Origin: Sinomonas humi
Lineage (GTDB): Bacteria; Actinomycetota; Actinomycetes; Actinomycetales; Micrococcaceae
Reading direction: 5' to 3'
Assembly (NCBI RefSeq): GCF_000802235.1
Contig: NZ_JTDL01000138.1
Span: forward strand, 1 to 64,000
Length of the DNA: 64,000 nucleotides
The notes below the pieces were generated by a model. The model had not been told where the DNA came from, did not search any database, and worked only from the letters and a program-made list of their open reading frames with translations. Position 1 is the first letter of the stretch. Each line of letters opens with the position of its first letter. Position numbers and translations under genes: made by a program. This document shows, one piece after another, positions 57,820-64,000 of the stretch.

Positions 57820-58698
57820 TCAGCGCTCGAGGCGACCGGCCATGGTCTCGAGGCGGTTGATGCGGTCCTTCATCGGCGGGTGGGTCGAGAACATGTTGGC
57901 CACGCCGCCGCCCCGCTTGAACGGGTTCGCGATCATGAGGTGCGATGTGTTGACGAGGGACTGGTCCTTCGGGAGCGGGTACTGTCGCACGCCGCCCTCG
58001 ATCTTGCTGAGCGCGGATGCAAGGCCGAGCGGGTCGCCCGTGAGGCGGGAACCGTCCTCGTCGGCGTCGTATTCGCGCGTGCGCGAGATCGCGAGCTGGA
58101 TCATGCTCGCCGCAAACGGGGCGAGCAGGGCCAGCGCGAGGAGGGCAAACGGGTTCGCGTTGCGATTGCGGCTGTCCCCACCGCCGAAGAACATCGCGAA
58201 CTGCGCGACCGAGGTGATGACACCGGCCACAGCCGCGGCGATCGACGACGTGAGGATGTCACGGTTGTAGACGTGCATGAGCTCGTGCCCGAGCACGCCT
58301 CGCAGCTCCCGCGCGTCGAGCATCTGGAGGATGCCCTCGGTGCAGCAGACGGCGGCGTGCTGTGGGTTGCGTCCGGTCGCGAACGCGTTGGGCGCCTGGG
58401 TGGGCGAGATGTAGATCCGCGGCATGGGCTGGTTGGCCCGCTGCGAGAGCTCGCGGACAATCTGGTAGAGCCCCGGAGCCTCCGCTTCACTGACAGGGTA
58501 GGCCTGCATGGAGCGGAGCGCGATCTTGTCGCTGTTCCAATAGCTGTATGCGGTAGTCGCGACGCCGATGGCCGCGAACAGCCAGATCGGCGCGGCGCTG
58601 CGGGTGCCCGCACCGATGAGCCCCCCGATGCCGAGGAGCACGGCCCACAGGACGCCGAACAGCACGGCGGTCTTGAGCCCGTTGTGATGGTTGTGCAC
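57820..58698 (-). CDS. htpX: Membrane zinc metalloprotease HtpX
   Basis: This 292-residue membrane-bound M48 protease degrades misfolded membrane proteins. Two N-terminal helices (about 10-50) precede the catalytic HELMH (GHELMHVYNRD, near 138), two further helices follow, and the third zinc ligand lies in REYDADEDGSRLTGD. STHPPMKDRINRLETM is conserved in HtpX. The start is set at GTG 58698 because AGGAGG lies 5 nt upstream; ATG 58719 would begin inside that site. The lipase gene lies 29 bp upstream on the same strand. Confidence 0.94.
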   Translation of the reverse strand: MHNHHNGLKTAVLFGVLWAVLLGIGGLIGAGTRSAAPIWLFAAIGVATTAYSYWNSDKIALRSMQAYPVSEAEAPGLYQIVRELSQRANQPMPRIYISPTQAPNAFATGRNPQHAAVCCTEGILQMLDARELRGVLGHELMHVYNRDILTSSIAAAVAGVITSVAQFAMFFGGGDSRNRNANPFALLALALLAPFAASMIQLAISRTREYDADEDGSRLTGDPLGLASALSKIEGGVRQYPLPKDQSLVNTSHLMIANPFKRGGGVANMFSTHPPMKDRINRLETMAGRLER

Positions 58699-58727
58699 AG
58701 TAACCTCCTGCCCCTTCAACGAACAAC

Positions 58728-59510
58728 TCAGCCTGCTTGCTCCCCGGAACCGCCAACTTCGTCTTGGAGGAAGTCGTCGACGACGGCCCTGAGCTCCGGA
58801 CTGGCGAGGATCCAGAAGTGTCCAATGACGGGGAGCACGATATTGTGGCCGCCTTCGAGCCGAGTCGAGCGCCCCACAAGCGGATCGAACCGTGCACCGA
58901 CCGAGACGATGCGCGCGTTCACCACGAGGTTCTTCGCGAGCGAGCCGAGCACCGGATGGCCCGGATAGAACGAGCGGAGGGGCCTGGTCGGCGCGAACCT
59001 CGAATAGCGTGCCCCCTCGAACGGGGTGCCGATCGCGAGCATCCGGGCCACGAGACCCTCATGGGTGTAGGCGGTCATGAGAAGCTTCCCGACCAGGCCG
59101 CCCTTGCTGTGGGCGATGACGACAGCGTCCCTCACCCCGAGCTCGCGGAGCCGGGCGGCGGCAACCTCGGCGGTCGCCGGAATGGTCCGCCGGTTGTACC
59201 CGAGCTCCGGCAGGACGACGACGCGGTGCCCCCGTTCCTGGAGCCAACGGCGAAGCGGGTCCATGAAGCCCGCGGGTTCGTAGATTCCCGGGATGAGGAC
59301 GACGTCGTCCTTCGCCCCGCGTGCCGATGACTCGTTGCCGGACGCTCCGCCGGGCGCACCCGCGGGAGGGTGGACCGTCGTCGTCGTGACGCGCCCTTGG
59401 GCGATGGAGGCAACCTGCCTCCAGAGCGCGTAGGCCCAGTCGAGCACGACGCCGCCGGCGACGGCAAGCGCCTCACGGGGCGCCGTCGTCGTCCCCGTCG
59501 CTGCATCCAC
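58728..59510 (-). CDS. Alpha/beta-hydrolase, triacylglycerol-lipase/esterase-like
   Basis: This is a 260-residue hydrolase. The strand DVVLIPGIYEPAGFMDPLRR, HRVVVLPELGYNRRTIPATA and the nucleophile elbow VIAHSKGGLVGKLLMTAY (Ser in HSKGG, near 134) define a lipase-like alpha/beta fold. The sequence GHNIVLPVIGHFWIL near the end may carry the catalytic His. A hydrophobic segment at about 10-35 suggests membrane association but no cleavage site is clear. The start is GTG 59510 behind AAGGAGTAATCC. It is divergent from the fur gene with an iron box between. Confidence 0.84.
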   Translation of the reverse strand: MDAATGTTTAPREALAVAGGVVLDWAYALWRQVASIAQGRVTTTTVHPPAGAPGGASGNESSARGAKDDVVLIPGIYEPAGFMDPLRRWLQERGHRVVVLPELGYNRRTIPATAEVAAARLRELGVRDAVVIAHSKGGLVGKLLMTAYTHEGLVARMLAIGTPFEGARYSRFAPTRPLRSFYPGHPVLGSLAKNLVVNARIVSVGARFDPLVGRSTRLEGGHNIVLPVIGHFWILASPELRAVVDDFLQDEVGGSGEQAG

Positions 59511-59626
59511 GGATTACTCCTTCCAAGGAGGGACGCAAGGTCCCATCGCCGCCAGCGTAGCCACGGCTCCTGTGCAGAAGCTGTCACACTTGCACCGCCT
59601 CCTGTCAAGCCCAGCCTCTATCGGGC

Positions 59627-59645
59627 TCAGGTGAGGCTCACCTTA
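59627..59645. promoter_or_regulatory. DtxR/IdeR-type iron box upstream of fur-katA
   Basis: TCAGGTGAGGCTCACCTTA has a perfect 15-bp core palindrome (AGGTGAG-G-CTCACCT, 59629-59643) and fits the DtxR/IdeR consensus TWAGGTWAGSCTWACCTWA with few departures. It lies 36 bp before the fur start and 116 bp from the divergent lipase start. Iron-dependent repression or activation of fur-katA is inferred. Confidence 0.7.
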
Positions 59646-59681
59646 TTGTGAGTTGCTCAAAATAAATGCTTCAATGGGCTC

Positions 59682-60173
59682 ATGGAACGCACGCACGGCA
59701 ACGGGCATCAGCCCTCTGTGCCAGCTTGGTCTACGGCCCTCCGCGAGCACGGACGGCGCGTCACGCGCCAGCGCCTCGCGGTGCTCGACGCCGTCGAGCG
59801 CCATCCGCATTCCTCGGCCGACGCGATCCTCGCGATCGCCCGCGAAGACCTTCCCGAGATCACGCCTCAGTCCGTCTACGTCGTCCTCGGCGACCTCACG
59901 GATCTCGGCATGCTGCGCCGCTTCGAGCCCCCGCACTCCCCTGCGCTCTACGAGACGCGGGTCGGCGACAACCACCACCACGCGATCTGCTCGGTGTGCG
60001 GACGGGTGGAGGACGTTGAGTGCGCGGTCGGCCACGCACCCTGCCTCACTCCCAGCGAGACCCACGGAATGACGATCATGATCGCCGACGTCACCTACGT
60101 CGGCATCTGCTCGGACTGCGCTGCGAAGCAGCACGCGCCGTCCGGACCCCCTCAGAACCTCCCCGCCACCTAA
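59682..60173 (+). CDS. furA: Fur-family regulator (FurA/CatR-like)
   Basis: This 163-residue regulator has an N-terminal winged helix ([20 protein letters not shown], then [19 protein letters not shown]). Its dimerisation/metal domain contains the Fur His cluster [18 protein letters not shown] (Cys and His), and a second cysteine pair is in GICSDCAAK, a structural zinc site. In actinobacteria, FurA next to catalase-peroxidase or catalase is a peroxide- or iron-sensing repressor of that catalase. The gene lies 41 bp before katA and is likely co-transcribed. TTCAAT ends 6 nt before ATG. Confidence 0.92.
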   Translation: MERTHGNGHQPSVPAWSTALREHGRRVTRQRLAVLDAVERHPHSSADAILAIAREDLPEITPQSVYVVLGDLTDLGMLRRFEPPHSPALYETRVGDNHHHAICSVCGRVEDVECAVGHAPCLTPSETHGMTIMIADVTYVGICSDCAAKQHAPSGPPQNLPAT

Positions 60174-60214
60174 ACCCAAACTGCGCACAAGCGCGGAAAA
60201 AAAGAAGGAGAGTC

Positions 60215-61660
60215 ATGACGGTCAACTACTCGACGACCCAGTCCGGCGCCCCTGTCACCTCGGACGCCCACGCACAGTCGCTGGGCCCCGATGGCGCGAT
60301 CATCCTGACCGACCACTACCTGGTCGAGAAGCTCGCACAGTTCAACCGCGAGCGCGTCCCGGAGCGTGTGGTGCACGCCAAGGGCGGCGGCGCGTTCGGC
60401 GTCTTCAAGACGACCGAGGACGTCTCCCAGTACACGAAGGCCGCGCTCTTCCAGCCGGGCGTCGAGACCGAGATGCTCATCCGCTTCTCCTCCGTCGCTG
60501 GTGAGAACGGCTCGCCCGACACATGGCGCGACCCCCGCGGCTTCGCCGTCAAGTTCTACACGACCGAGGGCAACTACGACCTCGTCGGCAACAACACGCC
60601 CGTCTTCTTCATCCGCGACGGCATCAAGTTCCCCGACTTCATCCACTCGCAGAAGCGCCTTCCGGGCAGTCACCTGCACGATGCCGACATGGTGTGGGAC
60701 TTCTGGACCCTCTCCCCCGAGTCGGCCCATCAGGTCACGTGGCTCATGGGCGATCGCGGCCTCCCGAAGTCGTGGCGCAACATGCAGGGCTACGGCTCGC
60801 ACACGTACCAGTGGATCAACGCCTCAGGCGAGCGCTTCTGGGTCAAGTACCACTTCCACACCAACCAGGGCGTCGAGAACCTCACGAACGAGGAGGCCCA
60901 GCGGATTGCCGGCGAGAATGCCGACTACTACATCCAGGACCTCTACGAGAACATCGAAGAGGGCAACTTCCCGAGCTGGGAGCTCTTCGTGCAGGTCATG
61001 CCGTACGAGGAGGCCAAGACCTACCGGTACAACCCGTTCGACCTGACGAAGACGTGGTCCAAGAAGGACTTCCCCCTCATCAAGGTCGGCACGATGACCC
61101 TGAACCGGAACCCGGAGAACTACTTCGCCCAGATCGAGCAGGCCGCCTTCGCGCCGTCGAACTTCGTTCCCGGCATCGCAGCCTCGCCGGACAAGATGCT
61201 GCAGGCGCGCATCTTCTCCTACGCCGACGCGCACCGCTACCGCGTGGGCACGAACCACGCCCAGCTGCCGGTCAACGCGCCGAAGAACGAGGTGCGCAAC
61301 TACAGCCAGGACGGCCCAGGGCGCTTCTACTACAACTCGCCGGAGACCCCGGTCTACGCTCCCAACTCTCTCGGGGGCCCGGCCGCCGTCGAGCCCGCCA
61401 CCCCGGGTGGCGGCTGGGAGAACGACGGCGAGCTCACCCTCGCGGCGCATTCCCTCCACGCTGAGGACGGCGACTTCGTGCAGCCGGGCATCCTCTACCG
61501 CGAAGTGTTCGACGACGCCGCACGCGCCCGCTTCCTCGACACCATCGCCGGGGCGATCGGGGGCGTGAAGCGCGCTGACATCAAGGAGCGCGCAATCCAG
61601 TACTGGACGAACGTCGACGCAGAGCTCGGCGCCAAGCTCCGGGCAGAGCTCGGCAAGTAA
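60215..61660 (+). CDS. katA: Monofunctional heme catalase
   Basis: This 481-residue enzyme decomposes hydrogen peroxide. The catalytic His is in [17 protein letters not shown] (near 53). The active-site Asn region is [20 protein letters not shown], and the heme-iron tyrosine is Tyr336 in [14 protein letters not shown]. The N-terminal [20 protein letters not shown] is typical of small-subunit catalases. ATG 60215 has AAGAAGGAGA about 6 nt upstream. Its neighbour furA, with the iron box, implies control by peroxide and iron. Confidence 0.97.
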   Translation: MTVNYSTTQSGAPVTSDAHAQSLGPDGAIILTDHYLVEKLAQFNRERVPERVVHAKGGGAFGVFKTTEDVSQYTKAALFQPGVETEMLIRFSSVAGENGSPDTWRDPRGFAVKFYTTEGNYDLVGNNTPVFFIRDGIKFPDFIHSQKRLPGSHLHDADMVWDFWTLSPESAHQVTWLMGDRGLPKSWRNMQGYGSHTYQWINASGERFWVKYHFHTNQGVENLTNEEAQRIAGENADYYIQDLYENIEEGNFPSWELFVQVMPYEEAKTYRYNPFDLTKTWSKKDFPLIKVGTMTLNRNPENYFAQIEQAAFAPSNFVPGIAASPDKMLQARIFSYADAHRYRVGTNHAQLPVNAPKNEVRNYSQDGPGRFYYNSPETPVYAPNSLGGPAAVEPATPGGGWENDGELTLAAHSLHAEDGDFVQPGILYREVFDDAARARFLDTIAGAIGGVKRADIKERAIQYWTNVDAELGAKLRAELGK

Positions 61661-61680
61661 GGCAAGCACGAAGTAGGCAA

Positions 61681-61719
61681 GCGCGGGGTCCCATGCCCTC
61701 TGAGGTGAGGGCCCCGCGC
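61681..61719 (+). terminator. Imperfect terminator hairpin after katA
   Basis: GCGCGGGG (61681-61688) pairs with CCCCGCGC (61712-61719), with an inner CCC/GGG pair. It lies 20 bp after the katA stop. The 3' arm is in the first of two copies of a 21-nt unit (61700 and 61723, starting CTGAGGTGAGGGCC), so the terminator is partly duplicated. Confidence 0.6.
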
Positions 61720-61759
61720 CCCCTGAGGTGAGGGCCCCGCGCCAACTTCCCCACTCCCC

Positions 61760-61817
61760 AACGTCCAATGGTCACGTAACGACGGTGTCAACCGTCGTTA
61801 CGTGACCATTGGACGTT
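61760..61817. terminator. Perfect 27-bp inverted repeat between katA and tetR
   Basis: The arms 61760-61786 and 61791-61817 (starting AACGTCCAATGG) are perfectly complementary over 27 bp around a GTCA loop. It lies 11 bp after the tetR-like stop on the minus strand and in the convergent katA space, so terminator function is possible, yet it is unusually long and perfect and lacks a T run. It could also be a remnant of a mobile inverted repeat. Confidence 0.6.
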
Positions 61818-61827
61818 AAGGCGAGGA

Positions 61828-62430
61828 TTAGGCGCGGCCTTCGAGGGACGGCCGCGTGGCCTCGAGCTGGCGGACGAACACATCGACAAGCATCTCGAAC
61901 GATGCGGTGACAGCCTCGCGGTCGCCACAGATCACGTAGTCGTAAACGATGCCCATGGCTGAGGCGACGAAGGTACGGCCGCGGACTGCGGCGTCGTCGG
62001 CCGGGCAGCCCTCCTCCTCCAGCCATGACGAGAGGAAGTCGCACCAGCGGAGGTAGCCAGCCACCGAGTTACCCCGAGGGCGCTCGGCGACTGCATCCTG
62101 AACGGCGGCCTCGAACTCGAGGCGCTGGAGCTGCCGGCCGCGGTACTCGAGCGATTGGGTGAACACGCCGCGGGCCCAGAGCACGAGCTCGTCGAGGCCG
62201 AGGTGGCCGGCGCCTGGACGCTGCCTGTCGAATCGCGACTCAATGCCCCGGATGATCTCGGAGACGAGCTGCTCGCGATTGCCGAAATGATAGACGAGGA
62301 CGTAGCTGCTGATGCCGAGCCCGTCGGCGAGGCTCCGGAAGGTGAGGTCGGCAAGGGTCTTGTCCAGCAGGAAATCGAGAATCTGCTCGAGCAGCTCCGT
62401 CTTCCGCTCTGGCCGCGGCGGTCTTGCCAT
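61828..62430 (-). CDS. TetR-family transcriptional regulator
   Basis: This 200-residue regulator has an N-terminal helix-turn-helix (about 12-60): FLLDKTLADLTFRSLADGLG then SSYVLVYHFGNREQLVSEII, the conserved TetR recognition helix ending YHFG. A mostly helical ligand domain follows. The start ATG 62430 has AAGGA upstream. It is encoded just behind the permease on the same strand (84-bp gap), so the permease or genes beyond are candidate targets. The ligand is unknown. Confidence 0.87.
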   Translation of the reverse strand: MARPPRPERKTELLEQILDFLLDKTLADLTFRSLADGLGISSYVLVYHFGNREQLVSEIIRGIESRFDRQRPGAGHLGLDELVLWARGVFTQSLEYRGRQLQRLEFEAAVQDAVAERPRGNSVAGYLRWCDFLSSWLEEEGCPADDAAVRGRTFVASAMGIVYDYVICGDREAVTASFEMLVDVFVRQLEATRPSLEGRA

Positions 62431-62514
62431 AACTATTCCTTGCTACCGATCACAAATGTGCAATCGGATCTGCCGACTGTGTGTCCCCTTATTTGAGATC
62501 CTACAGCGGCCTTC

Positions 62515-64000
62515 TCAGGATTCCCGGCTCGTGACACGTTCCGCGGCCTCAGGCGCAACCGCCTGCCGCGCCTCGGTGAATCGCTCGTTGAGCCTCGAGT
62601 GGCGCCGACCGTACGAGAAGTAGATGATGAGCCCGATCACGACCCAGCCCGCCCAGTAGATCCACGTCTCGACCGCGAGGTTGGTCATGAGGTAGAGGCA
62701 GAGCACGGCCGAGACGATCGGGATGACCTTGCCGAACGGAACCCGGAACGAAGGCTTGAGGTCGGGGCGGCGCCTCCGCAGGACGATGATCCCAAGGCTC
62801 ACGACGACGAACGCCGAGAGCGTGCCGATGTTGATCATCTCCTCGAGCACGTCGACCTGGGTGAGGCCCGCAACCAGGGCGACGAGGGCGCCGCACAGGA
62901 TCTGGAGGCGTGCCGGCGTCGACCGCTTTTCCGAGGTGACCGAAAGCGCGCGGGGCAGGAGGCCGTCGCGGCTCATCGCGAGGACCACACGGGCGAAGCC
63001 CATGAGCAGCACCATGATGACGGTCGTGAGGCCCACGAGCGAGCCGAAGGCAATGACCTTGGCGGCGCCCGTGTTGCCTACGGCTTCGAAAGCGGTAGTG
63101 AGGGTCGGCTGGTCGGCGGCGGCAAGCGTCGTGTAGGGAACCATGCCGGTGAGGGCGAGAGAGACGAGGATGTAGAGGAGCGTCACGGCGCCAAGTCCGG
63201 CGAAGATGCCGCGCGGCAGCGTCTTCTGCGGGTCCTTGACTTCCTCTGCGCTCGTCGCGACGACGTCGAAGCCGATGAACGCGAAGAACACGAGGGCCGC
63301 GCCGCCGAACACGCCCAAGAGGCCGTACTGGGCAGGGGCCGAGCCGGTCGCGAACGCGAAGAGGGACTGCTGGAGGACGGCCGTGCTGCCCGAGGCGTGC
63401 GAGGGCACCGCAGCGGGAACGAACGGGCTGTAGTTCTGTGCCTTGACGTACATGAAGCCCACGACGATGACGAAGAGGACGACGGCGATCTTGACGACCG
63501 TGAAGAAGTTCGCCACCCGCGCGGACAGCTTCGTCCCCAGCACGAGCAGGGCCGTGAAGATCGCGACGATGAGGAACGGCCCCCATACGAGCTCAACCGG
63601 TCCGAGCTGGACGCTGGCCGGCACGTCGAGTCCGGCGAGGGCGAACACCTTGCTCAGGTAGAGGCCCCAGTACTTGGCGACGACGGCTCCGGCCGTGAAG
63701 AGCTCGAGGATCAGGTTCCAACCGATGATCCACGCAAGAAGCTCCCCCATGGTCGCGTACGTGAAGACGTAGGCGGAACCTGCCACCGGGATTGCGGTGG
63801 CGAACTCGGCGTAGCACATGATGGCCAGAGCACACGCGACCGCGGCGATGGCAAAGGAGACGGTCACGGCTGGCCCGGCAAAGCTCGCCGCGGCCTTGGC
63901 GCCCACCGAGAAGATGCCTGCCCCGACCGCTACCGCGATGCCCATGATCATGAGGTCCCAAGTGCTGAGGGAACGCTTGAGCCTCCTCCCGGGCTCGTCG
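62515..64000 (-). CDS. APC-family amino-acid permease (N-terminus outside window)
   Basis: The open frame runs past the right edge; the edge codons read DEPGRRLKRSLSTWDLMIMG, and the true start lies beyond 64000. About 490 residues and 11-12 membrane helices are visible. Typical APC features are GIFSVGAKAAASFAGPAVTV near helix 1, YAEFATAIPVAGSAYVFTYA and IGFDVVATSAEEVKDPQKTL. The C-terminal tail is polar and basic. It is the larger cationic-amino-acid/YfnA-like type; the substrate is unknown. It is upstream of the TetR-family gene. Confidence 0.92.
   Translation of the reverse strand, partial: DEPGRRLKRSLSTWDLMIMGIAVAVGAGIFSVGAKAAASFAGPAVTVSFAIAAVACALAIMCYAEFATAIPVAGSAYVFTYATMGELLAWIIGWNLILELFTAGAVVAKYWGLYLSKVFALAGLDVPASVQLGPVELVWGPFLIVAIFTALLVLGTKLSARVANFFTVVKIAVVLFVIVVGFMYVKAQNYSPFVPAAVPSHASGSTAVLQQSLFAFATGSAPAQYGLLGVFGGAALVFFAFIGFDVVATSAEEVKDPQKTLPRGIFAGLGAVTLLYILVSLALTGMVPYTTLAAADQPTLTTAFEAVGNTGAAKVIAFGSLVGLTTVIMVLLMGFARVVLAMSRDGLLPRALSVTSEKRSTPARLQILCGALVALVAGLTQVDVLEEMINIGTLSAFVVVSLGIIVLRRRRPDLKPSFRVPFGKVIPIVSAVLCLYLMTNLAVETWIYWAGWVVIGLIIYFSYGRRHSRLNERFTEARQAVAPEAAERVTSRES

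Noticed and set aside
1-64000. Signs of prophage, transposase or genomic-island genes.
   Set aside because: No integrase, transposase, phage structural or conjugation motif was recognised, and base composition looks even except in the small AT-rich intergenic patches listed.

Overview
The window is high-GC DNA (estimated by eye at close to 70% GC). It carries actinobacterial marker genes: mycothiol synthase (mshD), a GlnR-type regulator, a MutT1-type Nudix/phosphatase fusion, an imuA-imuB-dnaE2 mutasome cassette and a DtxR/IdeR-type iron box. The gene content and order suggest Micrococcaceae (Arthrobacter/Sinomonas-like); that placement is inference. The DNA reads as chromosomal housekeeping sequence. 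I see no insertion sequence, prophage, CRISPR array or plasmid gene.

Layout. 1-7.3 kb: 3' end of pfkA, a GNAT gene, then a minus-strand run (aldo/keto reductase, DHA2 efflux pump, ankyrin protein, YgfZ, FABP/nitrobindin, two membrane proteins). 7.3-14 kb: plus-strand glnR, mshD, ppk, mutT1-like, thyA and folA, linking nitrogen control, thiol synthesis, polyphosphate, nucleotide-pool cleaning and thymidylate/folate metabolism. 14-23 kb: an APC permease, asd, an AlkZ-like glycosylase, murB, a MaoC hydratase pair, a CitE-like lyase, a 60-residue orphan peptide and a PPOX-fold protein. 23-28 kb: a GH13 alpha-glucosidase divergent from a ROK repressor with a palindrome between them, then an SGNH hydrolase/acyltransferase pair. 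28-32 kb: tRNA-Thr and tRNA-Met, a DEAD-box helicase with a long leader, and an iteron-like repeat array. 32-38.6 kb: kdpE/kdpD-like pair without pump genes, a cytochrome b, metB and cbs. 38.7-44.9 kb: the SOS mutasome with a LexA box in its promoter. 45-53 kb: alkA, an ArsB-like permease, an acyl-CoA ligase, trxA, a MarR/MFS pair with twin operators, tRNA-Tyr and yajQ. 53-64 kb: a voltage-sensor-like K+ channel, a short DUF4236 gene, a secreted HNH lipoprotein, a hydrolase, an MFS pump, htpX, a lipase, fur-katA behind an iron box, a TetR regulator and the 3' part of a second APC permease.

Three signals go beyond ordinary annotation. (1) Two intergenic arrays (31025-31540 and 41127-41256) share an iteron-like design: an ACGNNCGT or ACG-N5..9-CGT dyad every 18-22 bp. 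(2) Short minisatellites of 15, 18, 21, 24 or 39 bp sit in frame near the termini of several proteins. (3) At least thirteen genes have a TANNNT-like box exactly 6-7 nt before the start codon, a leaderless architecture that also settles several start codons.

Regulatory circuits readable from sequence are LexA to the mutasome, a ROK repressor to alpha-glucosidase, MarR to its MFS pump, and an iron regulator plus Fur to catalase. Nothing was computed or searched. Family names come from motif recognition in the translations, and residue numbers are approximate.
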